64,000 nucleotides of DNA from Rubrivivax sp. SCN 71-131. Its GTDB lineage: Bacteria > Pseudomonadota > Gammaproteobacteria > Burkholderiales > Burkholderiaceae_C. The notes beneath the pieces are model-generated. The model was given only the letters and a program-made list of their open reading frames with translations. It ran no database searches and was not told the origin of the DNA. The position numbers and the translations under genes are program-made. Positions 8,402 to 17,156 of this stretch are shown in pieces (positions within the stretch are counted from its first letter, which is position 1; the number at the start of each line of letters is the position of its first letter). The DNA is taken from the NCBI GenBank assembly GCA_001724995.1, contig MEFD01000014.1, positions 124,001-188,000 on the forward strand, given 5' to 3'.

Positions 8402-9557
8402 ACTCGATCGCGACGAATTGCGCGCGGCGCGCAGCGCGCTCGTGGACACGGTGACGCGCTTTGCGCGCACCGAGATCGCACCGCACGTCACCGCGTGGGA
8501 CGCAGCCGGCGAATTTCCGCGCGCGCTGTATCGCCGCGCGGCCGAACTCGGCCTGCTGGGCCTGGGCTACCCCGAGGCCTACGGCGGCACGCCGGCGCCG
8601 CACGCGCTGCGCCTGGCCATGTGGCGCGCGCTGTGCCGCCACGGCGCCTCGGGCGGGGTGCAGGCGAGCCTGTTCTCGCACAGCATCGGGCTGCCGCCGG
8701 TGCTGCGGCTCGCGCGCGAGGACGTGCGCCGCGAGGTGGTGCCCGCAGTGCTTGCCGGCGAGCGGATCTCGGCGCTGGCGATCACCGAGCCCGGCGGCGG
8801 TTCGGACGTCGCGGCGCTGCGCACCACCGCGCGCCGCGAGGGCGACGAGTACGTCGTCGACGGCGAGAAGGTCTTCATCACCTCGGGCATGCGCGCCGAC
8901 TGGATCACGCTCGCAGTACGGACCCGTGACAGCAGGGGCGCCTCGGGCATCAGCCTGCTGCTGGTGCCGGGCGACAGCCAGGGACTCTCGCGCATGCGCC
9001 TGGACAAGATGGGCTGGCTCTGCTCCGACACCGCGCAGCTGCGCTTCGACGGCGTGCGCGTGCCGGCGCACTACCTGCTGGGCGAGGAAGGCCAGGGCTT
9101 CAAGGCGATCATGGCCAACTTCAACGGCGAGCGCCTGGGCCTGGCCGCGGGCGCGATCGGCTACGCCGAAGCCTGCTTCGACGAGGCGCTGGCCTGGGCA
9201 AAGCAGCGCCAGACCTTCGGCCAGCCGCTGGTTGAGCACCAGGTCATCCGGCACAAGCTGGTCGACATGCGCCAGCGCATCTGCGCCAGCGCCGCCTGGC
9301 TCGAGGACCTGGCCGCACGCGCCGACGACGGCGAGGCCTCGCCCGACTGGGTCGCCGAGGTCTGCACGCTGAAGAACCAGGCCACGCAGACCCTGCAGTT
9401 CTGCGCCGACGCCGGCGTGCAGATCCTCGGCGGCATGGGCTACATGCGCGGCACCGTGTGCGAGCGCATCTACCGCGAGGTGAAGGTGGTCACGATCGGC
9501 GGCGGCACCGAGGAAATCATGAAGGAACTGGCCGCGCGCCAGTGGGGCATCCTGTAG
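8394..9557 (+). CDS. acyl-CoA dehydrogenase, second copy in operon
   Basis: A 387-residue acyl-CoA dehydrogenase, clearly different in sequence from the one at 5193-6395 but of the same architecture: AITEPGGGSDVAAL loop, VFITSG, and C-terminal YREVKVVTIGGGTEEIM. Again the YEGT-type Glu is missing and a GERLG motif supplies a Glu in the helix-G region, as in isovaleryl-/long-chain-type enzymes. Two paralogous dehydrogenases in one operon suggest two successive oxidations or two related substrates. The start overlaps the 3' end of the biotin carboxylase gene. A hairpin begins at its stop codon. Confidence 0.85.
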   Translation: MPELDRDELRAARSALVDTVTRFARTEIAPHVTAWDAAGEFPRALYRRAAELGLLGLGYPEAYGGTPAPHALRLAMWRALCRHGASGGVQASLFSHSIGLPPVLRLAREDVRREVVPAVLAGERISALAITEPGGGSDVAALRTTARREGDEYVVDGEKVFITSGMRADWITLAVRTRDSRGASGISLLLVPGDSQGLSRMRLDKMGWLCSDTAQLRFDGVRVPAHYLLGEEGQGFKAIMANFNGERLGLAAGAIGYAEACFDEALAWAKQRQTFGQPLVEHQVIRHKLVDMRQRICASAAWLEDLAARADDGEASPDWVAEVCTLKNQATQTLQFCADAGVQILGGMGYMRGTVCERIYREVKVVTIGGGTEEIMKELAARQWGIL

Positions 9558-9596
9558 CGCCATCGGTGCACCAGCGGCCCCATGCACCGATAGCGC
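9557..9596 (+). terminator. Stem-loop after the second acyl-CoA dehydrogenase gene
   Basis: Inverted repeat: GCGC-N-ATCGGTGCA (9557-9570) pairs with TGCACCGAT-N-GCGC (9583-9596), giving a stem of 9 plus 4 bp around a 12-nt loop. No T-run follows, so complete rho-independent termination is unlikely. It may lower expression of, or stabilise, the downstream GST/AtuA part of the transcript. Confidence 0.5.
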
Positions 9597-9600
9597 GCAG

Positions 9601-9647
9601 CACGAGACGACACAAGACGAGACAAGACGAGACAAGGAGACGAGACC
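9601..9647 (+). repeat. Short degenerate GACAAGACGA-type repeats in the intergenic leader
   Basis: This purine-rich stretch is built from overlapping copies of CAAGACGAGA and ACGAGAC, about four imperfect units of 10 bp, ending in AAGGAGACGAGACC directly before an ATG at 9648. The last unit doubles as a strong ribosome binding site. Such a run can change length by slippage and so alter spacing. Confidence 0.55.
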
Positions 9648-9707
9648 ATGATCGACATGCCCGACACCGACGCGCTGCGCCGCATCCGGCGCGTGAGGCT
9701 CGCGTGA
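9648..9707 (+). CDS. 19-codon mini-ORF translationally coupled to the GST-like gene
   Basis: ATG at 9648 is preceded by AAGGAGA at good spacing, the strongest ribosome binding site in this operon. The frame encodes only 19 residues (MIDMPDTDALRRIRRVRLA) and its TGA overlaps the GTG start of the GST-like gene as GTGA. It may be a coupling leader peptide or the surviving N-terminus of a lost gene. I recognise no family. Protein expression is unproven. Confidence 0.4.
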   Translation: MIDMPDTDALRRIRRVRLA

Positions 9708-10384
9708 TCCACCTCTACCACTGCATCAACGCACGCTCCTTTCGCCCGCTGTGGACGCTCGAGGAGATGCAGTTGCCCTACGAGCTCACGCTGCTGCCGT
9801 TCCCGCCGCGGGCGGTTGCGCCCGAGTACAAGCAGCTCAACCCGCTGGGCACCGTCCCGCTGCTGCTCGACGGCGCGACGCGGATGACCGAGTCGGCCGC
9901 GATCTGCCATTACCTGGCCACGCGCCACGGGCCGAGCCCGCTTGCGGTGGGCGTGGACGAAGCCGACTACGGCGCCTTCCTCAACTGGACGCACTTCGGC
10001 GAGGCCACGCTCACCTTCCCGCAGACGCTGGTGCTGCGCTACTCGCGCTTCGAACCCAGGGAGCGGCGCCAGCCGCAGGTCGCGCAGGACTATGCGCAGT
10101 GGTTCCTCGCGCGGCTGCGCGCGGTCGAAGCGCCCCTCGCCGACGGGCGCGAGTTCCTGTGCGGGCAGCGTTTCACCATCGCCGACGTCTCGGTGGGCTA
10201 CGCACTGCTGCTGGCGCACAGCATCGGGCTGGACGCGGACTTCGGGCCCCACGTCGCCGCCTACTTCGAGCGTCTGCGCGCACGCGAGGGCTACCAGCGC
10301 GCGCGCCGGGCGCAAGACGCCGCGGCGCGGGCCGCCGGAATCTCGGCGCCCGACCTCGGCGTGCCGCGACGGAGCAGGCCGTGA
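9704..10384 (+). CDS. glutathione S-transferase family protein
   Basis: A 226-residue protein with the GST layout. The N-terminal thioredoxin-like domain starts IHLYHCINARSFRPLWTLEE and contains NPLGTVPLLLDG (the cis-Pro segment) and MTESAAICHYLA (the glutathione-binding acidic/Ser motif). The all-helical C-terminal domain has FTIADVSVGYAL. The GTG start at 9704 is chosen because the similarity begins there and it overlaps the mini-ORF stop; its own stop overlaps the next GTG start. It may conjugate or isomerise an electrophilic intermediate such as an unsaturated acyl derivative, but its role in this operon is an inference. Confidence 0.8.
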   Translation: MIHLYHCINARSFRPLWTLEEMQLPYELTLLPFPPRAVAPEYKQLNPLGTVPLLLDGATRMTESAAICHYLATRHGPSPLAVGVDEADYGAFLNWTHFGEATLTFPQTLVLRYSRFEPRERRQPQVAQDYAQWFLARLRAVEAPLADGREFLCGQRFTIADVSVGYALLLAHSIGLDADFGPHVAAYFERLRAREGYQRARRAQDAAARAAGISAPDLGVPRRSRP

Positions 10385-12222
10385 GCACAGCATCCAGGTG
10401 CGTGCGCATCGGCGGCGCCTCGGGCTTCTGGGGCGACTCCAGCGTCGCCGCACCGCAACTCGTGGCCAGCGGCCAGGTCGACTACCTCGCCTTCGACTAC
10501 CTGGCCGAGCTGACGATGTCGATCCTCGCCGCGGCGCGGATGAAGAAACCCGAACTCGGCTACGCGACCGATTTCGTGACGGTCGCGATGAGGTCGGTGC
10601 TCGCGGAGGTGGCGGCGCGGGGCATCTGCGTCGTCAGCAACGCGGGCGGCGTCAACCCCGAGGGCTGCGCCGACGCGCTGCGTGCGCTGGCCAGGGATCT
10701 GGGCGTCGAGGTCCGGATCGCCACCGTCACCGGCGACGACGTGATGCCGCTGATTCCCGAGCTGCGCAGCCGGCAGCCGCCCGTTACCGAACTGCAGAGC
10801 GGCGCGCCGCTGCCGGCCAGGGTCGTCACCGCGAACGCCTACCTGGGTGCGCTGCCGATCAAGGCGGCGCTCGACGCCGGCGCGCAGATCGTCGTCACCG
10901 GCCGCTGCGTCGATTCGGCGGTGACGCTGGGCATCCTGATGCACGAGTTCGGCTGGTCGCCGAGCGATCACGACCGGCTGGCCGGTGGCAGCCTGGCCGG
11001 TCACATCATCGAGTGCGGCTGCCAGGCCACCGGCGGCCTGCACACCGACTGGCAGGACGTGCCCGACTGGGCGCACATCGGCTACCCGATCGTCGAGTGC
11101 GAAGCCGACGGCAGCTTCAGCGTCACCAAGCCGGCGGGCAGCGGTGGCCTGATCGCGCCGCAGTGCGTGGCCGAGCAGCTCCTCTACGAGATCCACGACC
11201 CGGCGCGCTACCTGCTGCCCGATGTGGTGTGCGACTTCACGCAGGTCACGATCACGCAGGCCGGGCCCGGGCGCGTACGCGTGCAGGGCGCGCGCGGCCT
11301 TGCGCCGAGCGACAGCTACAAGGTCAGCGCAACGTATCTCGACGGCTACAAGACCTCGGCGCAGCTGACGATCGTCGGCTTCGATGCGGTGGCCAAGGCG
11401 CAGCGCAGCGGCGAGGCGATCCTCGAGCGCGTCGGCGAGCTGCTGGCGCAGCAGGGCCTGCCGCCCCTCGGCGCAACGCGGGTCGAGGTGCTGGGTTCGG
11501 AGACACCCTATGGCCCGCACGCACACCCAGCGGCGGCGCAGATGCGCGAGGCCGTGCTGCGCCTTGGCGCACACCACCGCGAGAAGGCCGCGCTGGAACT
11601 GCTGGCGCGCGAGGTCGCGCCGGCCGGAACCTCCTGGGCACCCGGCACCACCGGCGCGGGCGGTCGCGCGAGCGTCTCGCCGCTGATCCGCCAGTACGCC
11701 TTCCTGCTCGACAAGGCACGCGTAACGTCGGTGGTGACGCTGGACGGCGAATCGGTGCCGCTGACGCTGCCGCCTCCGCCCGCGACGTCGCTTTCGCCGG
11801 CTGCGCGCCAGGCGCGGGCAGAACCCGGGCCGTCACCGGCCGCCAGCGCGGGGCCGGCAGGCTCCCCTGCGGTGAGCGGGCCGATGGTCGAGGTCCCGCT
11901 GATCCGGCTGGCCTGGGCGCGTTCGGGCGACAAGGGCGATACGTCGAACATCGGCGTCATCGCGCGCCGCCCCGAGTGGCTGCCGTGGCTTGGCGAGCAG
12001 CTCACCGAGGCGCGCGTGAAGGACTGGCTCGCGCACCTGGTGCAGGGCAAGGTCACGCGCTACGAGGTCTCCGGCATCCACGCCTTCAACTTCGTCTGCG
12101 AACAGGCCCTGGCCGGCGGCGGCATGGCCTCGCTGCGCAACGACGCGCTCGGCAAGGGCATGGCGCAGATCCTGCTGGCGATGCCGGTGCGCGTGCCGCA
12201 GACCCTCGAACTCACCCCATGA
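10381..12222 (+). CDS. AtuA family protein (acyclic terpene utilisation, DUF1446)
   Basis: A 613-residue protein. The N-terminal domain (about residues 6-455) begins [20 protein letters not shown] and continues [16 protein letters not shown], the hallmark of the AtuA/DUF1446 family. After a low-complexity Ala/Pro linker comes a separate C-terminal domain of about 100 residues, starting [18 protein letters not shown], the usual AtuA-like second domain. AtuA is required for citronellol/geraniol use in Pseudomonas aeruginosa, but its reaction is not known to me. GTG at 10381 overlaps the GST stop (GTGA). The gene ends inside the tail of purL, which lies on the other strand, with an 11-bp convergent overlap. 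Confidence 0.85.
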   Translation: MSTASRCVRIGGASGFWGDSSVAAPQLVASGQVDYLAFDYLAELTMSILAAARMKKPELGYATDFVTVAMRSVLAEVAARGICVVSNAGGVNPEGCADALRALARDLGVEVRIATVTGDDVMPLIPELRSRQPPVTELQSGAPLPARVVTANAYLGALPIKAALDAGAQIVVTGRCVDSAVTLGILMHEFGWSPSDHDRLAGGSLAGHIIECGCQATGGLHTDWQDVPDWAHIGYPIVECEADGSFSVTKPAGSGGLIAPQCVAEQLLYEIHDPARYLLPDVVCDFTQVTITQAGPGRVRVQGARGLAPSDSYKVSATYLDGYKTSAQLTIVGFDAVAKAQRSGEAILERVGELLAQQGLPPLGATRVEVLGSETPYGPHAHPAAAQMREAVLRLGAHHREKAALELLAREVAPAGTSWAPGTTGAGGRASVSPLIRQYAFLLDKARVTSVVTLDGESVPLTLPPPPATSLSPAARQARAEPGPSPAASAGPAGSPAVSGPMVEVPLIRLAWARSGDKGDTSNIGVIARRPEWLPWLGEQLTEARVKDWLAHLVQGKVTRYEVSGIHAFNFVCEQALAGGGMASLRNDALGKGMAQILLAMPVRVPQTLELTP

Positions 12223-15200
12223 CCCGCCTCGCGTTGCGGAACATGCGCAGCCACGGGCTTTCCGCACCGACGTCGCCGCCGCTCCAGCTCATCTGCACGT
12301 TGCGCAGCACGCGCTCGGGGTGGGGCATCAGTGCCGTGATGCGGCCGTCGGCGGTGGTGACGCCGCTCAGGCCGTCGGGGCTGCCGTTGGGGTTGTGCGG
12401 ATAGGCCTCGGTCGGCTGCCCGTGGTGGTCGACGAAGCGCAGGGCGCGATGGACCTGCGCGGCATCGCCGCGTCGCGAGAAGTCGGCGTAGCCCTCGCCG
12501 TGCGAGACGGCGATGGGGATGCGGCTGCCGGCCATGCCGGTGAAGAAGAGACTCGCGCTCTCCAGCACCTCGACCAGCGCGAGCCGACCCTCGAACTGCT
12601 GGCTGCGGTTGCGCGTGAAGCGCGGCCAGTGCTGCGTGCCGGGGATCAGCGGCGACAGCGCAGCGAGCATCTGGCAGCCGTTGCAGACGCCCAGCGTCAG
12701 CGTCTCGGGGCGCTGGAAGAAGGCGGCGAAGGCCTCGGCCAGCTTCGGGTTGAAGAGGATGGAGCGCGCCCAGCCTTCGCCGGCACCGAGCGTGTCACCG
12801 TAGCTGAAGCCGCCGCACACGACCATGGCCTGGTATTGCGCCAGCCGCGTGCGCCCGGCCTGCAGGTCGGTCATGTGCACGTCGAAGGCGTCGAAGCCCG
12901 CGCGCGCCAGCGCCCAGCTCATCTCGACGGCCGAGTTCACGCCCTGCTCGCGCAGGATGGCCACCGCGGGCCGCGCGCCCGTGGCGATCATCGGCGCGGC
13001 GACGTCCTCGGCGGGGTCGAAGCTCAGGTGCAGGTGCAGCCCGGGGTCGTCGGTGGCGGCCACCGCGGCGTGCTCGGCGTCGGCCAGGTCGGGATGGTCG
13101 CGCTCGCGCGCGATGCGCCAGCTCACCTCGTCCCAGGCCTGCAGCAGCGTGGCCAGCGGCGCGCTGTAGTGGCACCTGGCGTCACGCCAGACTTCCATCA
13201 CGGCGCGGTCGTTGGTCTTGCCGACGACATGGGCGTGGCGCGAGAGGCCGTGGCGGCGCAGCGTGGCGATGACCTCGTCGCGGCGCGCGCTCTGGACCTG
13301 GATGACGACGCCCAGTTCCTCGTTGAACAAGGCCTCCAGCGTGTGCTGCTGGCGGCGCTGCCCGACCTGCGCCGCCCAGTTCTTGGAGTCGCCGTGGTCG
13401 GCGCGGCTGTCGCTGATGCCGTCGCCCTCGGTGACGAGGATGTCGACGTTCAGGCTCACCCCGCGGCGGCCGGCAAAAGCCATCTCGCACACCGTGGCCC
13501 ACAGGCCGCCGTCGCTGCGGTCGTGGTAGGCGAGGATCGCGCCCTGTGCGCGCAGCTCGTTGATCGCCGCCACCAGCGCGACGAGCTGCGCCGGATCGTC
13601 CAGGTCCGGCACCTCGTGGCCGAACTGACCGAGCACCTGCGCCAGCATCGAGCCGCCCATGCGGCGCCTGCCTGCGCCCAGGTCGACGAGGATCAGCGTC
13701 GTGTCGCCCGGCTGCAGCTGCGGCGTCAGCGTGCCGCGCACGTCGGCCAGCGTGGCGAAGGCGGTGACGATCAGCGACACCGGCGCCGTCACCTGGCGCG
13801 GCTGCCCGTCCTCGCTCCAGCGCGTGCGCATGGAGAGCGAATCCTTGCCCACCGGCACGCCGATGCCGAGCGTGGGGCAGAGCTCCATCGCCACCGCCTG
13901 CACGGTGTCGTAGAGCGCGGCGTCCTCGCCGGGCTCGCCGCAGGCGGCCATCCAGTTGCACGAGAGCTTGACGCGCGCGAGCTCGATCGGCGCGGCCAGC
14001 AGGTTGGTGATGGCCTCGCCCACCGCCATGCGGCCCGAGGCCGGCGCATCCAATGCCGCCAGCGGCGTGCGCTCGCCCATGCACATGGCCTCGCCGGCAA
14101 AGCCCTCGAAGTCGGCCAGCGTCACCGCGACGTCGGCCACCGGCACCTGCCAGGGGCCGACCATCGGATCGCGGTGCGAGAGGCCGCCGACGCTGCGGTC
14201 GGTGATGGTCACGAGGAAGCGCTTGCTGGCGACCGTCGGGTGGCGTAGCACCGAGAGCATGACCTCCTCGAGCGCCACGTCGGTGAGATCCAGCGGCGCC
14301 TCGCGGCGCGCCACGCGCTGCACCTCGCGGTGCATGCGCGGCGGCTTGCCCAGCAGCACCTCCATCGGCATGTCGATCACGCGCGCGCCGCCCGGGCCGT
14401 CTTCCAGCACCAGTTGCGGCTCGTCGGTGGCCACGCCGACGATCGCGAACGGGCAGCGCTCGCGCGCGCACATCTGCCCGAACAGCGGCAGCAGGTCGGG
14501 GTCGATCGCCAGCACGTAGCGCTCCTGGCTCTCGTTGCACCAGGCCTCCTTGGGCGCGAGGCCGGTCTCCTCCAGCGGCACGCGCTGCAGGTCGAAGACC
14601 GCGCCCTTGCCGGCGCCGTCCACCAGCTCCGGGAAGGCGTTGGAGAGGCCCCCGGCACCGACGTCGTGGAGGGCGAGGATGGGGTTGTTCGGCCCGAGGC
14701 CCCAGCAGTGGTCGATGACCTCCTGCGCGCGACGCTGGATCTCGGGGTTGCCGCGCTGCACGCTGTCGAAGTCCAGGGCCGCGGTGTTGCTGCCCGCGGC
14801 CATCGAGCTGGCCGCGCCGCCGCCCATGCCGATGCGCATGCCCGGCCCCCCGAGCTGCACCAGCAGCGCGCCCTCGGCAAAGGGCAGCTTCTGCGTCTGC
14901 GTGGCGCTGATGCTGCCCAGGCCCCCGGCGATCATGATCGGCTTGTGGTAGCCGCGCTGCACGCCGGCCACCGACTGCTCGAAGACGCGGAAGTAGCCGC
15001 CCAGGTTCGGGCGCCCGAACTCGTTGTTGAAGGCTGCGCCGCCCAGCGGCCCCTCGGTCATGATCTGCCGCGCGCTGGCGATGTGCGCGGGCTTGCCGAA
15101 GGGATCGCGTTCCCAGGGCTCGTCGGTGCCGGGCAGGTGCAGCCTGCCCACCGAGAAGCCGGTGAGGCCGGCCTTGGGCCGCGCGCCGCGGCCGGTCGCA

Positions 15201-16201
15201 CCCTCGTCGCGGATCTCGCCGCCGGCACCGGTCGAGGCGCCGGGGAAGGGGCTGATGGCCGTCGGGTGGTTGTGCGTCTCCACCTTCATCAGCACATGCG
15301 CGAGCTCGTCTCGCGCGCCGTAGCGGGGCGCGTTGGTGAAGCCCTCGGGCAGCCAGCGCCGGATCGGCCCGCCTTCCATCACCGCGGCGTTGTCGTTGTA
15401 GGCGACGATGGTGTGCCTGCCGCCGACGCGCTCGGTGTGGCGGATCATCTCGAACATCGAGCGCTCCTGCGCCACGCCGTCGATGGTGAAGCGGGCGTTG
15501 AAGATCTTGTGCCGGCAATGCTCGCTGTTGGCCTGGGCGAACATCATCAGCTCGACATCGCTCGGGTCGCGGCCGAGCTTGCCGAAGGCGGCGACGAGGT
15601 AGTCGATCTCGTCCTCGGCCAGCGCCAGGCCCCAGTCCGCATTGGCCTGCACGAGTGCGTCGCGGCCGCGGCCGAGCACGTCCACATGCTCGAGCGCGGG
15701 AGCCGGCTGCGGCACGAAGAGCGCCCGGGCGGCGTCGCGCTCGAAGGCCACGCTCTCGGTCATGCGGTCGTGCAGCAGCGCGGCAAGCTGCTCGCGCTCC
15801 TCGCCGGACAGCGGCCGCGCCGCACCGAGCAGGCGCTTCTCCAGCGTGAGCCGGTATTCGGTGACGCGCTCGACGCGGCGCAGGTCGAGGCCGCAGTTGC
15901 GCGCGATGTCGGTGGCCTTGCTCGCCCACGGCGAGACGGTGCCCAGCCGCGGCATCACGAGCACGCACTCGCCTGGCGCGGGCGCCGCCGCGCGCGGACC
16001 ATCATCCAGCAAGGCGGCGAGCCGGTCGAACTCGGCCGCTTGGGGCGGGGCGTCGAATGCCGCCCAGTGCACATGCCGCGCCGCCACCGCCGTGACGCGC
16101 GGGCAGGCCGCCTGCAGGCGGGCCAACAGCGCTTGCGCGCGGAAGGCGGGAAGCGCGTCGCTCCCCTCGAAGTGCAACAGGTGAAGACTCGTCGGGGGCA
16201 T
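12212..16201 (-). CDS. purL: phosphoribosylformylglycinamidine synthase (FGAM synthase)
   Basis: A 1329-residue single-chain enzyme of the long proteobacterial type (E. coli PurL is about 1295). It converts FGAR, glutamine and ATP to FGAM in purine synthesis. Order: N-terminal PurS-like part; linker with [18 protein letters not shown]; two synthase halves with [19 protein letters not shown] and GGAGMP-like glycine segments; a C-terminal glutaminase with nucleophile Cys in [10 protein letters not shown] and VSHGEGY near the end. Start is ATG at 16201. The promoter region is shared with map on the other strand. Its stop lies within the last codons of the AtuA gene. Confidence 0.97.
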   Translation of the reverse strand: MPPTSLHLLHFEGSDALPAFRAQALLARLQAACPRVTAVAARHVHWAAFDAPPQAAEFDRLAALLDDGPRAAAPAPGECVLVMPRLGTVSPWASKATDIARNCGLDLRRVERVTEYRLTLEKRLLGAARPLSGEEREQLAALLHDRMTESVAFERDAARALFVPQPAPALEHVDVLGRGRDALVQANADWGLALAEDEIDYLVAAFGKLGRDPSDVELMMFAQANSEHCRHKIFNARFTIDGVAQERSMFEMIRHTERVGGRHTIVAYNDNAAVMEGGPIRRWLPEGFTNAPRYGARDELAHVLMKVETHNHPTAISPFPGASTGAGGEIRDEGATGRGARPKAGLTGFSVGRLHLPGTDEPWERDPFGKPAHIASARQIMTEGPLGGAAFNNEFGRPNLGGYFRVFEQSVAGVQRGYHKPIMIAGGLGSISATQTQKLPFAEGALLVQLGGPGMRIGMGGGAASSMAAGSNTAALDFDSVQRGNPEIQRRAQEVIDHCWGLGPNNPILALHDVGAGGLSNAFPELVDGAGKGAVFDLQRVPLEETGLAPKEAWCNESQERYVLAIDPDLLPLFGQMCARERCPFAIVGVATDEPQLVLEDGPGGARVIDMPMEVLLGKPPRMHREVQRVARREAPLDLTDVALEEVMLSVLRHPTVASKRFLVTITDRSVGGLSHRDPMVGPWQVPVADVAVTLADFEGFAGEAMCMGERTPLAALDAPASGRMAVGEAITNLLAAPIELARVKLSCNWMAACGEPGEDAALYDTVQAVAMELCPTLGIGVPVGKDSLSMRTRWSEDGQPRQVTAPVSLIVTAFATLADVRGTLTPQLQPGDTTLILVDLGAGRRRMGGSMLAQVLGQFGHEVPDLDDPAQLVALVAAINELRAQGAILAYHDRSDGGLWATVCEMAFAGRRGVSLNVDILVTEGDGISDSRADHGDSKNWAAQVGQRRQQHTLEALFNEELGVVIQVQSARRDEVIATLRRHGLSRHAHVVGKTNDRAVMEVWRDARCHYSAPLATLLQAWDEVSWRIARERDHPDLADAEHAAVAATDDPGLHLHLSFDPAEDVAAPMIATGARPAVAILREQGVNSAVEMSWALARAGFDAFDVHMTDLQAGRTRLAQYQAMVVCGGFSYGDTLGAGEGWARSILFNPKLAEAFAAFFQRPETLTLGVCNGCQMLAALSPLIPGTQHWPRFTRNRSQQFEGRLALVEVLESASLFFTGMAGSRIPIAVSHGEGYADFSRRGDAAQVHRALRFVDHHGQPTEAYPHNPNGSPDGLSGVTTADGRITALMPHPERVLRNVQMSWSGGDVGAESPWLRMFRNARRVMG

Positions 16202-16242
16202 GGCATCCCGGCAGCGTGGCCAAGCGTAGAGGGGAAACCCGG

Positions 16243-16248
16243 ATTCTA
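16243..16248 (-). promoter_or_regulatory. Candidate -10 box for purL
   Basis: On the minus strand this reads TAGAAT, a good -10 hexamer, predicting a start about 35 nt before the purL ATG. No clear -35 box is visible. It lies within 20 bp of the map -10 box in opposite orientation, so the two promoters overlap back to back in the 71-bp gap. Confidence 0.45.
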
Positions 16249-16257
16249 GGCTTGCGA

Positions 16258-16266
16258 TGGGATAAT
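16258..16266 (+). promoter_or_regulatory. Extended -10 promoter for map, predicting a leaderless transcript
   Basis: TGG followed by GATAAT (16261-16266) forms an extended -10 element. The map ATG begins exactly 7 bp after the hexamer, where the first transcribed base should be. There is no Shine-Dalgarno sequence before that ATG, which fits leaderless translation. Confidence 0.5.
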
Positions 16267-16272
16267 CCCGCG

Positions 16273-17142
16273 ATGGCCATCCCCATCAAGAACGCCGCCG
16301 AAATCGAAGCGATGCGCGTTGCCGGACGCCTGGCGTCCGAAGTGCTGGACATGCTCGAGCCGCACATCCAGGCGGGCATCACGACGCGCGAGATCGATCG
16401 CCTGGCGCACGAGCACATGGTGCAGGTGCAAGGCGGCGTGTCGGCAACGCTGGGCTACCAGCCACCGGGCTACCCGGCCTACCCGGCCTCGCTGTGCACC
16501 TCGCTCAACGACGTCGTCTGCCACGGCATCCCCGACGAGCGGCCGCTGAAGAACGGCGACATCCTCAACGTCGACGTCACCATCATCAAGGACGGCTGGC
16601 ACGGCGACAACAGCCGCATGTTCGTGATCGGCGACGCCAGCATCGCCGCGCGGCGCCTCTGCCGCATCACCTTCGAGGCGATGTGGAAGGGCATCGTCAA
16701 GGTGCGCCCGGGCGCGCGCCTGGGCGACATCGGCCACGCGATCCAGACCTTCGCCGAGCACCACGGCTATTCGGTGGTGCGCGAGTTCTGCGGCCACGGC
16801 GTCGGCGCGCGCTTCCACGAGGAGCCGCAGGTGCTGCACTACGGGCGCCCGAACACGCTCGAGGAACTGGTGCCGGGGATGATCTTCACCATCGAGCCGA
16901 TGATCAATGCCGGCCGGCGCGAGATCAAGGAGGACCGCAAGGGCGGCCGCCCCTACGACGGCTGGACCATCGTCACGCGCGACCGCTCGCTGTCCGCGCA
17001 GTGGGAGCACAGTGTGCTCGTCACCGAGAGCGGCTACGAGGTGCTGACCGTCTCGGCCGGCAGCCCGCCGCCGCCGGACTTCGCGCCGCTCGGCTTCGGC
17101 GGCGCGCACGCCGCCGCGCACGCGCCCGCGGCCGCCGACTGA
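16273..17142 (+). CDS. map: methionine aminopeptidase type I
   Basis: A 289-residue metalloprotease that removes the initiator Met from nascent proteins. The pita-bread fold metal ligands are visible: Asp pair in [19 protein letters not shown], His in [14 protein letters not shown], and Glu in FTIEPMIN and near WEHSVLV. The start [15 protein letters not shown] matches the family; an in-frame GTG at 16216 would add 19 unrelated residues and would lie upstream of the predicted transcription start. It carries a Pro/Ala-rich C-terminal tail of about 25 residues beyond the E. coli enzyme (264). It is the first gene of a 12-gene co-directional run; glnD follows after 14 bp. Confidence 0.95.
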   Translation: MAIPIKNAAEIEAMRVAGRLASEVLDMLEPHIQAGITTREIDRLAHEHMVQVQGGVSATLGYQPPGYPAYPASLCTSLNDVVCHGIPDERPLKNGDILNVDVTIIKDGWHGDNSRMFVIGDASIAARRLCRITFEAMWKGIVKVRPGARLGDIGHAIQTFAEHHGYSVVREFCGHGVGARFHEEPQVLHYGRPNTLEELVPGMIFTIEPMINAGRREIKEDRKGGRPYDGWTIVTRDRSLSAQWEHSVLVTESGYEVLTVSAGSPPPPDFAPLGFGGAHAAAHAPAAAD

Positions 17143-17156
17143 GCCACGCGCTCGCC

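Noticed and set aside
12320..16249. Long plus-strand open frames opposite purL (642 and 639 codons)
   Set aside because: PurL motifs are intact on the minus strand. The plus frames lack start signals, domains and normal composition.
16216..16272. Upstream in-frame start extending map by 19 residues
   Set aside because: The extra residues have no similarity to Map, and they lie upstream of the predicted transcription start at the extended -10 box.
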